Shown here piece after piece: positions 10,786-21,621 of a stretch of DNA of 64,000 nt (within the stretch, counting starts at the first letter, position 1; each line of letters opens with the position of its first letter). A program made the translations under genes and the position numbers. The stretch comes from Trifolium pratense. Its lineage: Eukaryota > Streptophyta > Magnoliopsida > Fabales > Fabaceae. The notes beneath the pieces are model-generated. The model saw only the letters and a program-made list of their open reading frames with translations. It was not told the DNA's origin and searched no databases. Where the stretch lies: NCBI RefSeq assembly GCF_020283565.1, contig NC_060063.1:24296777-24360776 (forward strand). The letters run 5' to 3'.

Positions 10786-12519
10786 TCAAGCATGGTGTTT
10801 TCTTCTATTTCTTGACATGGAATGCTGCTGATGATGCTGCGGCTTTTGATAAGGCATCCTTTGCTTTTGAGTTTCTCTAGGATCCATGTACATGAGGTCA
10901 GGACTATATTTTTTGAATTTGTTGACATTCTCATAGCTAAGCCCAATATTCCTAGGCTTTCGAACATTTTTCTCTAAGATTTCCTCCAGTTGACCATCAG
11001 CCTTATGAAGTTTGTCAAGATGCTCATCATCTTTATACAACATGTCAGAGAATTTTCTCAGCCGCCAAATGTCAGCATTTAATTTTTCAATGACTTCCTT
11101 AGCTTCTTCAAGATCAGAGGATAGATAATTTACCTTCTTTTGAAGTTCCTCCATCTTTGAGATATTCTCAAATTTTTCTGCTTTTAACTCATTGATGGTT
11201 ACCTTTTGTTTCTCAATAACCCTGCAGATTTCAAGATCAGAGGATAGAAAATTTACCTTCTTTTGAAGTTCCTCCATCTTTGAGATATTCTCAGATTTTT
11301 TTGCTTTTAACTCATTGATGGTTACCTTTTGTTTCCCAATAACCCTGCAGATTTCTTCACTCTTAAGACAAAGTTCCTTGTAGGATGCAGCAAGCTCTTC
11401 ATAGGTTACCTCTCCATCATCAGATTCTGTATCAGATGTAACAATACCTGTTAAGACTGAGATATGTTTAGCAGTTACAGATGCTGTATCATCTTCTGAG
11501 TCATCATCCTCAGACCAACTGACAGTTAGCCCTTTCTTTGTTCTCTTCTGATATGTTGGACACTCAGGTCTGATGTGACCATATCCTTCACATTCATGAC
11601 ATCGAATGTTTCTGTTTAAGCTTGATTTTTCCTCACCTTTTGGTTTTCCTTGATTTTCATTGCTGCGCATAGTGCCTGGAGCATTGTTTTTGAAATTTGA
11701 CCTGGGTCTCTTATCCATTCGTTTCAGAACTTTGTTGAATTGTTTTCCCAATAACACCATGGCCTCAGAAATACTCTCATTAGATTCTTCTTCATCCTCC
11801 AGTTCTTCTTCATTATTTTTAGATGAGAAGGCAATGCTCTTCTTTTTCTTTTCACTTCTTCCATTTGCAACACTTTCATAAGTTTGGAGTGATCCAACCA
11901 GTTCATCCAGCTTCATCTGAGATATGTTTTTAGCTTCTTCCATAGCTGTGACTTTCATATCAAATTTCTTTGGAAGTGATCTAAGCATTTTTCTTACTAA
12001 CTTTTCTTCGGGAATTTTCTCTCCCAAAGCATCAAATTGATTATCATAGTCTAGAATAGTCATATGAAAATCTTGAATTGTTTCCTCCTCCTTCATACGT
12101 AAATTTTCAAACTGAGTAGTAAGAATCTGTAATTTAGACATTTTTACCTGAGGAGTACCTTCATGAACAGTTTCAAGAATCTTCCAAGCTTCCTTTGCTG
12201 AGACACATTTTTTGATCAGTTTGAAAATGTGTTTGTCTACCCCATTGTATAATGCATATAATGCTTTTGAGTTTCCCAAAGCAAGCTCATCCTCTTCTTT
12301 AGACCAGTCCTCCTCAGCTTTTAGTTCAAGTGTTGGCTTTCCATCCTTGTCCATGACCACAGGGGGGTCCCATCCTTTCAGAACAGCCTTCCAAGTTTTG
12401 CTATCCATAGATTTTAGGAAAGCAATCATGCGTGATTTCCAATAATCATAGTTGGAGACACCAACTAGAAGCGGTGGTCTGCTTACAAGCCCTCCTTCTT
12501 TTTCCATGTTGCCAGACAT
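10786..12519 (-). CDS. Copia-1 gag polyprotein
   Basis: 577 codons from ATG (MSGNMEKEGGLVSRPPLL). The N-terminal half is the Copia Gag capsid fold region (YDYWKSRMIAFLKSMD; LYALYNGVDKHIFKLI; AKEAWKILETVHEG; FDMKVTAMEEA). A CCHC zinc knuckle CHECEGYGHIRPEC lies near residue 310. The C-terminal third is charged and heptad-like, with a tandem duplication of 41 residues (unit EICRVIGKQKVTINELKAKK...), probably lengthening a coiled coil. The frame ends at UGA 10786-10788, and the same frame continues straight into a second zinc knuckle and protease. The UGA therefore looks like a mutation inside a single gag-pol frame. Confidence 0.9.
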   Translation of the reverse strand: MSGNMEKEGGLVSRPPLLVGVSNYDYWKSRMIAFLKSMDSKTWKAVLKGWDPPVVMDKDGKPTLELKAEEDWSKEEDELALGNSKALYALYNGVDKHIFKLIKKCVSAKEAWKILETVHEGTPQVKMSKLQILTTQFENLRMKEEETIQDFHMTILDYDNQFDALGEKIPEEKLVRKMLRSLPKKFDMKVTAMEEAKNISQMKLDELVGSLQTYESVANGRSEKKKKSIAFSSKNNEEELEDEEESNESISEAMVLLGKQFNKVLKRMDKRPRSNFKNNAPGTMRSNENQGKPKGEEKSSLNRNIRCHECEGYGHIRPECPTYQKRTKKGLTVSWSEDDDSEDDTASVTAKHISVLTGIVTSDTESDDGEVTYEELAASYKELCLKSEEICRVIGKQKVTINELKAKKSENISKMEELQKKVNFLSSDLEICRVIEKQKVTINELKAEKFENISKMEELQKKVNYLSSDLEEAKEVIEKLNADIWRLRKFSDMLYKDDEHLDKLHKADGQLEEILEKNVRKPRNIGLSYENVNKFKKYSPDLMYMDPRETQKQRMPYQKPQHHQQHSMSRNRRKHHA

Positions 12520-12552
12520 TCTCCCTAGAGCTCACCCTATAACTAGAAAGGG

Positions 12553-12570
12553 TGCCTGCTCTGATGCCAA
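12553..12570 (-). promoter_or_regulatory. Copia-1 primer-binding site (initiator Met tRNA type)
   Basis: Next to the 5' LTR the minus strand reads TTGGCATCAGAGCAGG. This matches the TGGTATCAGAGC primer site complementary to the 3' end of initiator methionine tRNA, with one change (C for T). Confidence 0.85.
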
Positions 12571-12571
12571 T

Positions 12572-13563
12572 TGAAATCTGGCACGCAGTGAACACAATGC
12601 TGCACAAGATGCTATAGCACACGTTGCAGCAAGACAGTCGCAGAACACAGTAAATAAATAAATAACTTGCAGAATAATAAATAAGACAGGTAATTGTTAA
12701 CCCAGTTCAGTGCAACGTCACCTACTCTGGGGGATACCAATCCAGGAATGAATCCACTATAATAGCTCTAGTTCAAAGCCCTCGACCAACACCCGGTACT
12801 TGACTTATCACCTAGACACTACCCGTGCAATCCTACCTAAGAACCTCTTAGATAATGAGACCCTGTCCCAAATTCCCTCTAACAACACGTACTATGTTGC
12901 TGTCAATAATAATAATCAGGATGGAGACACTCTCCTAGAAACTAGACCACACTCTTGCTTAAAAGCTTATGAGTGAATCACACAAACTAACTCCGTGCTT
13001 AAAAGCTTAGGAGCAGCTTACAATAAACAACACAAACCCAGTCCTAAACTTGCATCAAAAACGACACAAGAAAGGCTCACAAAAGACACACACACTAAAC
13101 CTTAAAAACGCACACTTTTGTAATACAAGGTTTAGAATTCACGAGTTGTAAAGGCTTGAGGCTTCACATATTTATAGTCTTCAATTGTCTTGATGTCCAA
13201 GTTAGGTCTTCAGACATGTACAGCTGTAGGAATTGCGGCCCAACCCTAAATTAATTTCAAAAATATAATTTGTTTGTTTCATGTTGTACCAAACAAAAAA
13301 AACGCCAAAAATATAATATAATTATATTTTTGTTTTAAATAACATTCCTTCAGCCGACTTCAATAAAACTTGCTGAGAAAGGCTCGTTTTGCCCAGACGC
13401 ACGTGCTTGAATATATAATTGAAGCAAATCTTGACTCAGATTTGAAATAAAAATTCTGCACGAAAAACAGAGCATCAGGATGCTGTACTATAATGCTACA
13501 GCACCTCAGTCCAGCATCTGGCTGGTTGGCTTTTGCAAAATGTAGCCAATCAAAACACCAACA
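12572..13563 (-). repeat. Copia-1 5' LTR (992 bp)
   Basis: Pairs with 3543-4534. Only two differences were seen, both in the segment following cttgctgag. As the 5' LTR it should hold the promoter; a TATA-like minus-strand CTATAAATATG sits near 13170-13180. Confidence 0.95.
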
Positions 13564-13568
13564 ACCAG

Positions 13569-14245
13569 CATTTATAGTGCACACTTTTTTTTTTTACGAG
13601 ACACAACTTATAGTCTTTTACAATTATTTTCTCTTTTTGCATTTGATATTTAAGGTTTGTTTGAATTGATTTATTTTGTAGCTTATGTAAAATAATTCTT
13701 ACAAATAAATAAATAAATTTTTATGAAAATGTACAACTTTATGAAAAAAAAATCTTATAAAGATATAATTTTTAATAGTAAAAACATACTTCCTCTGTGA
13801 CATTTTATTTAATCTATATATAATTAACTGAAAAAGTACAATTTTGCTTATAAAAAGTATCACGGAGGGAGTATCAATAAACATAAAAACTTACTCCATC
13901 TGATTCCCGCAATTGTGATCGGAGGGGGCTGAAACCACTTAACGCCAGAAACTGACCCCAAATCAGATTAGGCGGTCCAGTGAGCCGGATACTAGTGGTG
14001 AAAAAAAAAACTTAAAAGTATTTATTTGCTAAACTATTTCTCATAAGCTTAGAAATAAGTCAATCCAAACAGACCTTTAATATATTTATAATATATTATA
14101 ATAGTATATATTAATAAGTCAAGTTAGATAATGTTTTGGGAAAAGACGTATTTTTATTTTGCAGGTGTATTTAGTATAAAACTATTGTCGCAGTTATACA
14201 TATTATTTATTAAAAATTATACATATTAGTATTTATTAAAAATTT
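13569..14245. other. AT-rich intergenic segment with repeat debris
   Basis: No gene seen. A GC-rich block at about 13905-13990 (cgcaattgtgatcggaggggg ... ggcggtccagtgagccgg), followed by an A-run, looks like the 3' end of a short retroposed repeat. The flanking sequence is AT-rich and has Stowaway-like ctccgtgacatttta words (about 13792), also seen as an inverted partner near 13860. Confidence 0.35.
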
Positions 14246-14269
14246 ATGCAACTTTTCATAAAAAAAAAA

Positions 14270-15350
14270 TGTAACTCGTCTCGTAAGTGTAGTTCAGTTA
14301 GTAACTTCCAACAAAGTTGTATTTATGAGTTAAGGTATGCAAATCGACCACCAAGAAGGGAAGCAGATTGGGGAAGGTTATGGAAGATTAAAGCACCCCC
14401 AAAGACCAAGCATTTGTTATGGAGAATTTGCAAGGAATGTCTACCTTCTCGGGTACGGTTAAGAAATCGATATGTACAATGTCCGTTGGAGTGTCCTTCA
14501 TGCACAGTGGAGCCGGAAGAAGAATGGCATATATTCTTTGATTGTGATGGAAGCAAGGAAGCGTGGAATATCATGGGACTTGGACACATACTGCAGCAGC
14601 GCCAACATGCAACACAGAATTTTGATGAGTTTATTTAGAACATATGCAGTACTACTGAAAGCACGCTGATTGCAGTTGCAGGGAAGGTGGCTGTTCTTAT
14701 GTGGCAGATATGGCAGAATCGAAACACACTAGTCTGGGACAGCACAGTATTAATGCACGGCAAGTAGGAGCCAAGGCAAATCAGATGTGGAGTGAATGGG
14801 CTGCAGTACAAGAAGTATTTGAGGAGCAAAATATGCAGCAACAAACAGCAGTACCACAGTGGAGGCCACCAAGACAAGGCTATTTGAAGTGCAACGTGGA
14901 TGCCAGTTTCCTTGATGCAACCAGAGCAAGTGTTGGAGTTGGTGTTTACGCGATCACCGCGGACGATTCATACTTGCTGGAACCAATGGCACTCAAAGAA
15001 GCAATTGAAGAAGGAATCAATAGAGGATTTTCTCATGTCATATTTGAGAGTGATTCTAAAGTGATAGTTGATGCTATTTCCTCTAGGCATATTGGTTCGT
15101 CGGAATTTAGTATTGTAATTTCTCACATGCAGTCGATATTATTATTATTATTATTATTATTATTAGCTCAAAACTTTGAGATAAAGTTTGTCAAGCGGCA
15201 AGCGAATATGGTAGCTCACCACTTAGCAAGGGCAACCTATTCCTTAGCTAGTCGCAATGTTTTTGAGTCGATTCTTCCTTGTATTGAATACTACATGAAT
15301 AATGAAACGAATTAAGTTTATTATCGTAAAAAAAATTAAAAAATCTACGC
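14270..15350 (+). pseudogene. LINE (L1-type) 3' fragment: zinc-binding and RNase H domains
   Basis: Frame 1 of the piece (about 14317-14638) encodes the RT-associated zinc-binding domain (LWKIKAPPKTKHLLWRICKE, then CPLECPSCTVEPEEEWHIFFDC). After a TAG at 14636 it continues as LMWQIWQNRNTLVW, then shifts frame near 14760 into a plant LINE RNase H domain (YLKCNVDASFLDA; FESDSKVIVDAI; FVKRQANMVAHHLARAT). About 20 residues are missing between VGVGVY and MALKEA. A (tta)n microsatellite interrupts the domain at 15139-15167. A short A-rich tail follows the stop (15330-15345). The 5' two-thirds (endonuclease, RT) are absent. It is a dead 5'-truncated insertion. Confidence 0.85.
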
Positions 15351-15448
15351 TGAGAAGAGAAACCTAAATGCTTTATTCCGACGATGCAGTAAATACTAGT
15401 AGTACTAACAAAATGAAAATTGAATCGTCAGAGCTCTCTTTATGAGAT

Positions 15449-15893
15449 TGTTAGTAGTTGAGGTAGTAGTGATAGTTTAGAATTAGTTTGATATTGTAGA
15501 AGACTTTGGTTGATAGTTGAAGGATAGTAACAAGTAGTGTGAAAGCTAATATAGAAGTATTCAGTAACATGGAACAAGAGCTAACACATTAGTAGTAGTA
15601 GGAGAGTAGTGGTAGCATGGTGAACTCTTATTGTTATTGTCATTGCATCTCAAAGGCTTGAGTACAATTGCACATAGTTTACCTATTTATAGGTATGAGT
15701 GTATATTCTAGATACTACATTCTAGAATTTTCATGACATTTTCCTAATACATATATGGTATTGATTTATTCCATGATCAACTTCTAAAGTGTTATAGTTC
15801 TAGAAAATTCTAGCATGTGCATCAATGCTAAGTTATTCTATAAACTACTAATGTATTCTAGAAATATCTAGAAATGTGCATCATATTTCAACA
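15449..15893 (-). repeat. LTR of element A (3' LTR)
   Basis: 445 bp, starting tgttagtagttgagg and ending catatttcaaca on the plus strand. The plus-strand ctcctccttgatgc to its right is the complement of a purine tract. It pairs with 42054-42498. Confidence 0.9.
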
Positions 15894-16547
15894 CTCCTCC
15901 TTGATGCATATTTCGGAAACTCCATGCATAGTTTGTAGTTGCTCAAATTTGAATTTATTAAATTATCTTCTCTTACCTCCTTCATGATTCAATTTTGTCA
16001 CACCTCTTGCCACAACTCTTTGTTAGTCTTGTTAAAGACTTTTGACGAGCACCAATATTCTTGCTCCTTAGTTGCGCTTGTAATCTTCCTTGTTTGTCTT
16101 GTTAAGACATTTAACAAGGACCACTCTTGTTGCTTCTAAATTTCTTGAGTCTCCTTGTCACACTTGTAGTAGAATTTGGACAGGGACTCATTCTTGCTTT
16201 AGTGGTTGCATTTGGCTTCCCGGGCTTGTACTCAAGTTGAGCCTCAGAGGCAACAGGTCTCCATTTGTATTTATCACCTGTGCTTGTGCTCTATCTGAAC
16301 TCGAGTATTATTTGCCATAGGATTGACATTAGTTGGACATAAACTTAAGAGGGTCGAGCTGTTAGGCTACTTGAACTCCTCTATCTCATTTTTAGTTTTG
16401 AGTTTGAACTCAAACAGAGTCGAGCCGTGTGGCTACCTGTACTCGTTTTGTGTTTGAGTCATAGATCCTGTTTTCTAGTTTAAACAAATAGTTGGTGGCA
16501 AGAAAAAATAGTTTGCTACGCCCAGTGAATGACCGAACGCAGCTTTG
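15894..16547 (-). other. Remaining interior of LTR element A
   Basis: Non-coding interior of the outer element. Read on the plus strand it has a repeated phrase (tctgttaagac / gttaaagac with gaccactcttg and gcaccaatattcttg, about 16025-16135). A second motif pair (gtcgagctgt...ggctac and gtcgagccgtgtggctac) lies near 16355 and 16420. No gag or pol homology was recognised. Its right end, agctttg, is the broken half of the primer-binding site. Confidence 0.6.
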
Positions 16548-17983
16548 CACCAGTAGAAAAAATCTTTTTTACATCTGGCAAAACACACTTTTTACATCTG
16601 AAAAATGTCAGATGTAGGCGCACGAGACTTAGTAAGTATACACGTTTTACATCTGGCGTAGTCAGATGTAAAAAAACACGTTTTACCTCTGACCAAGGCG
16701 AAAATCAAATATTATTTTTTTAAAATTAAATTGAACGTTTTACATCTGACCAAGTCCACCAGATGTGAAATCTTAACTTTATGTTTTTTTTTTTCAAAAA
16801 CCTACCTTTTTTTATATATTTGAAATCTTTTTTTTTATTAAAAAAATCTAACCCACAATACCAACAATATAACATAACTGGCATCAAGAACATAATACTA
16901 AAATTCAACATCCATAGCCAAATTCAACATTCAACATATATATAGTAATAATGTCATTAAAGTACAACCATTGAAATCCAAAATACAAAACATCATAATA
17001 ATTATCTTACATATAATGGACATGCAGGAAATTCTGGTTGCAATTATCTTGTAGTAATTGTTGCCCCTCCCTACACCTTTAATCCATCTATAAGCCATCC
17101 AGGCATGCTTCCAACATATGTTCTCCTATGTCCTAATATCGGCCTCATCCTTGACTCCACCAGGGGATATGCGGATAAACTTTCTTCCCAAAGCAGCAGC
17201 AATAGAAGATGCCAATGATGTTATCCCGACACCTGGTGGCCCAACAAAGCACAACGCTGGACCTCTTGCATCTGGTTTAAGCTGTGATGCATACACACTA
17301 AAATTAGAAACACACACTACAAAAAAAGCTGGAAAGCGGCGACCACTGAAAAAAAAGCATTAGCGTCGGTTTTTTTCGTCGCTAATTGACTAATGCAGTG
17401 GTTGGACAACTGACGCAACAAGCAGCGTCGCTACAGCATACAGCAGCGTTTCCAGTAAATCGTTGGAATAACCGCTGCATGGACCTTAGCGTCGGTTGTA
17501 TTGATTGTGCGGCGGTTTCGAACCGTCGCTCTTTGTAATTATTTTCCAACTATTTTTAAGCTTTTAGCGTCGGTTGTAACCGCCGCAGCGCCGCTATTCG
17601 CTTTTATATTTAAAAAAAATCAATTATTTTTTGTTTCCCACAAATTTTTTTAAACGCTTTTTTTCCTGCAATTTTTAAACGCTATTTTTTTTGTTTCCTG
17701 CAAAAAAATCAAAAATAAAATATATATACTCATACAAAGTAGCCAAAAAAAATTATTTAAGTCACAATAAAAAAATACTCAGACAAATAATTAATTAATA
17801 GTAAAAAATACAATATAAAGTTTATCTGAAACCTCATTGCATATGACACATGCTTCCAAAAATTTAACTTAGTATATCCCCTTCACCTAAACTTAAATGG
17901 TACAATAACTTGCCTTTGAGTTTAACATCCATTAGAATGAATACTCAAAATTTGTTACCCTTTCATGATTCATCCATGATTCA

Positions 17984-18165
17984 TCATGTATCTCCAGTCA
18001 TTCCAACTGACGAACTAACCCTGTTAGTCTTCTGAGAAAGTGGAGTTGTGGTTGCCTTTGTGAAGTACATGTAGTAGTATACTTTAAGAATCATGGTTGC
18101 AAAGATGAAAACTGCTTCAGCAATGAAGATTCCTTTCCTCAAACTTCCACAGGAGAAGTTCTGAG
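17984..18165 (-). pseudogene. Captured gene fragment in CACTA-2, possibly DUF1218 membrane protein
   Basis: The minus strand reads an open C-terminal exon beginning FSCGSLRKGIFIAEAVFIFA and continuing through TMILKVYYYMYFTKATTTP to a stop near 17984. The CETLRKGVF-like start of a last helix, followed by a YYY-rich tail, resembles the plant DUF1218 (modifying wall lignin-like) family from memory. Pieces at about 18760-18850 and 18960-19060 may be other exons but are not recognised. It is judged a captured fragment because it lies wholly within the CACTA ends. Confidence 0.4.
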
Positions 18166-20600
18166 CAGAAAATCAAACTTTTAAAGGAGAAGTTCTGAAC
18201 ACAATGATTTAGCCACAATTTAATATCAATATCAGTGTGATGAGATGAAACAGAAATCATTGCTCAATAATTCAGAATTATTACCAAGAAGAAAGAAAAT
18301 ATATAATGGACCATGCTCGATTTCCACAGGATATTAATGGCCTCCCTAAGCACATGCACTTTGTCACAATAATGGACCATCCTCAATATTGAAGTTATTT
18401 GTGCCTGCACAATTATAGTTGGAGAAAAGTGAATTACAAAGCTTAACATAACAGAAGTGTACAAATGTTACTAAAAAATGTTACTGAAGAGCCTAGAGGC
18501 TGCACTGCCACTAGTCACATAAGGGTAAACTAAAAGTATGCAGAAAATTAATACTAACATGAAGCATAAATAAGAACGTCAACCAAAAGTGGAAGAGACC
18601 ACACTGCCCTGGCTCTTAAAGCTTATATATTGGATAAACAATGCCTTATACCATATAACCATATAGTCAATGTAATAGTTTGAGCTATTAAAGGTTCACT
18701 ACTCTGTTGTAGTGTAGATTTTGAGATAAAAAGAAAAATTCAGACTCACATTGTACCACCAGCAACAGGGCCAATAGCTTTGAATAGAAACATAGATGTC
18801 ATGGAAATTCAATTGGCTGCTCCCCTTTGGTGATGTACTGTTGTTCCTATTTTCAAATCAATTATATGCCACAATTCCATAAAAAATAATATCAAACTTT
18901 ATTAGTGAGGAAACACAATATAATGAATTAATACACTTTACAAACATGAGAATTGACATCTCCATTACCAAGATGCTTAAGTTCTTTTTCCTTCACGAGA
19001 GTTGGGTTACTATCAGAGTTAACAATGATTTTACCTGCATTGACAAGACCAGTTCAGCATTGCCATCAGATGCATGAAAAGCTTAAGATTCTCTCAATCC
19101 TACTGGCACGATCATGTCTATGGCACTTGCTTCCTACTGCCCCTTGTCTACAAACATCATGACCAAAATCAATACATAATTCTTGCACTAAACTTCACCG
19201 GCACTTGATGACAAGCAGTATAGGAACCAAAATAACATTCGAAAGAACCAAATCAACATAATAAAGACCGCATCGAAAACATATACTATACAGTCAAAAG
19301 GTCAATCAATCTCAAAGTTTATCCAAAAGATACATTTAACAAACACATAATAAACACATGTTAGCAAGATAGCATTCTTGTTGAGATAATCAAACATACT
19401 AAATTCATTGGTCCAAGCATCTTTGTTTCATCCAAAGCATCTATGTTTCGTCAAATAAATAGACATGTATACATACACATACAAGAAAAGAATCTGTAAA
19501 TAATTCAATAACTAGAGCAACACACGTAAAGGACCTATAAATTCACTCAAGAAAGACTATGTATTCAAACATACAACTAATGATAAAACTTTGTCATGTC
19601 TCCACCTATAACAGTGCATTTACTCAAAATAAAATCTAGAACTAAGCTTTCTCATGTAAAACACATTAAAACATAAAAATTGAGTGATAGTACCAAAATC
19701 TAAGAGTTGTGCAAGCCAAAAAAATATTATCTATAATATATTCAACTATCTGCAGAATTGCAGCCACAAAAAGAGTAGAATCTACATATGAAAATCAACA
19801 ATAGGAGATAAAGTCAAGTTTAATTGACAATCCAAACAAAATAAATCCATGAAGCATCAACACTAGAACATATAATGCACTATAATATTAATACTATCTC
19901 ATAACTTTTCTTGGTTATATTGATACTTTAAATTCCTATAGTAATATTTTAAAGAAATTTTGGTCCATCCTAAGATCTGAGGAGCCTATATTGTTGATAT
20001 TACTTCCTAATTTTTGGGTAATATAGAAAAAGTCCACAAAATAGTGATATTAAATTGAAGCAAGTAAATCATCTAACTAAAGTCATACCTACAACAATAG
20101 AGTACTTTTCCCAATGCCGTAATCAACACCAATCAAAGACAGTAAGCCTTGAAAACACAATATCCTAAATAAACATAGTTAACCTTCAAATCATGTTCTA
20201 AATCAAATACCAAAGGATAAACAACTTATGCTAAAAATGTACAAGACAATCCACAAACACACATGTTGGGGGTTAAACCCAAGCATGCAGACCAACAAAC
20301 TCATTAGTTGAAAGCAAATAAAGTTACCTTCTTGAAATAGAAAAATTGTCCTGATCAAGTTGTCATAGCAGAGTAGTGGTTGCTGCACACTTTCACTTAC
20401 TACTGATCAAAAACAATATTCATGAGAATATATTTAAATGTTAAGAAAACTAATAGCAAACTAGCAATATCAGATCAAACCCTTCATAAGCAAACTAGCA
20501 ATAAATTATTTCATAAGGAATATAGCATGTGCCGTCAAACCCTTTCAAAACTAATTGAATGACTATAACTAGCAAAAACCCTAAACCATCAATTGATAAA
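18166..20600. other. Interior of CACTA-2, no clear coding sequence
   Basis: AT-rich DNA of about 2.4 kb inside CACTA-2. Short open stretches exist on the minus strand, but none has recognisable motifs. It could represent introns of captured gene fragments. Nothing further can be supported. Confidence 0.4.
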
Positions 20601-21621
20601 ATTCAAAACCCTAAATGGACTAAAAACTCTAAATCATCATAATCAAAGACAAAAAATAGAAAAATTATAGAAATTTGTCTCAATTCATATAAAAATTTCA
20701 TCACATGATATTGAAAACAAGGGGTCGAACAAGCAGAGAAGAGAAGAGAAGTGTTGAAGCTTTCTTTTTTGAAAACAAGGGGTCGTGCGATACACACTAA
20801 AACTGGGTTGTGAAATTTTCGTGCGAGAGAATAAGAGAGAGGGGGGTACTCATTCCTAATCGTGAACGAACATTTATTTCTAATCCAGTCGCCGCGGAAC
20901 ACAATAAAACTGCCGCCACTTTACCACAGCAACCGCCGAGATTTACACACACCAACGGCGGTTGAATGAATGCCGCATTAAACGTCAGTATTGACATGAG
21001 CGGCGGCGGTTCACTTGATACCGCCTCAAATGGACCGTCGCTGTCTTCAATTTTTCTTGTAGTGACAGTAAATTATACAATCCATTAGATACTGACAGGC
21101 ATAGTAACAGAGTATTTAGCAACCTTGCGAACTGCCAGGTATTCAATAATTCTCTCTTGACCTTCACTAAACCATAGTGATCACTGTCCAGTCGCTTTTG
21201 TGCAGCTCTTAAGTCCATTTCAATCTCTTCGTTGGCCTTCTGCCAGGGGAGATCGGCAAGAAGATCAAGGTAAATCCGCGAACTGTTATACCCAGGTTGT
21301 TGAGGCTGCATTTTTTTAAGCCTCCTGAGAGAACAATTATAGTAAAATGAACTGATTGTCTCTACAAGGTTGTAGAATCACTTTGATAATGACAATATCT
21401 GATTTTTCATCAATTTACTTAACATATAGAGCAAGTAATTCCTGACAAAGATCAATCATCACCATATTTCATTATGATTCTATCAAAAAATACCTCAACT
21501 ATATGTGTGCATGTTTCCATACATTTGGTGGCATTCCTGCCTTCTGCATCTTCCTTTCAAGGGCAACCAGGTCATCCTCATCATCCTCATTATCACCAAG
21601 TTCTTCTTTTATAGCCCTCAT

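Larger units (their letters stand above)
3543..13563 (-). mobile_element. Copia-1: Sirevirus-type Copia retrotransposon
   Basis: A complete 10-kb LTR element on the minus strand. LTRs lie at 3543-4534 and 12572-13563, each 992 bp with TG...CA ends. They differ at only 2 positions found by eye (near 4350 versus 13379). The flanks are actag (3538-3542) and accag (13564-13568), a 5-bp target duplication with one change. In element orientation the order is LTR, primer-binding site, gag, protease, integrase, reverse transcriptase, RNase H, env-like frame, several purine tracts, LTR. Integrase before RT makes it Copia; a third env-like frame behind a UAG codon and multiple purine tracts point to the Sirevirus group. 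It is young, but carries a UGA between gag and pol and a frameshift at about 9490. Confidence 0.95.
17315..21062. mobile_element. CACTA-2: CACTA transposon in the LON2 intron
   Basis: Starts cactacaaaaaaagctgg and ends ttttcttgtagtg, with the 3-bp duplication aca on both sides (17312-17314, 21063-21065). Subterminal GC-rich words such as tagcgtcggtt, aaccgtcgct and gcggcggt repeat in both orientations near both ends (17355-17600, 20885-21050). At 3748 bp and without transposase it is non-autonomous. The interior carries fragments that look like captured host gene pieces on the minus strand. Confidence 0.85.
17077..21621 (-). pseudogene. LON2: Captured LON2-type peroxisomal Lon protease fragment, three exons
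   Basis: Three exons of an ATP-dependent Lon protease lie in order on the minus strand. Exon A is about 21494-21621 (MRAIKEELGDNEDDEDDLVA, ERKMQKAGMPPNVWKHA). Exon B is about 21124-21324 (RLKKMQPQQPGYNSSR, YLDLLADLPWQKA, DSDHYGL). Exon C is about 17077-17281 ([19 protein letters not shown]). AG and GT borders are present. Damage: a one-base loss in exon B after LVKVK, Walker A reads GPPGVGI where Lys is required, and a two-base loss after KDEADIR. It is a non-functional transduplicate that kept its introns, so it was copied from DNA. The B-C intron now holds CACTA-2. Confidence 0.85.

Noticed and set aside
10786..10788. UGA in Copia-1 as a selenocysteine codon
   Set aside because: Land plants lack the selenocysteine machinery; mutation or weak readthrough is simpler.
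17077..21621. Functional LON2 gene
   Set aside because: Only three internal exons, two frameshifts, the Walker A lysine is missing, and all lie inside CACTA-1 ends.
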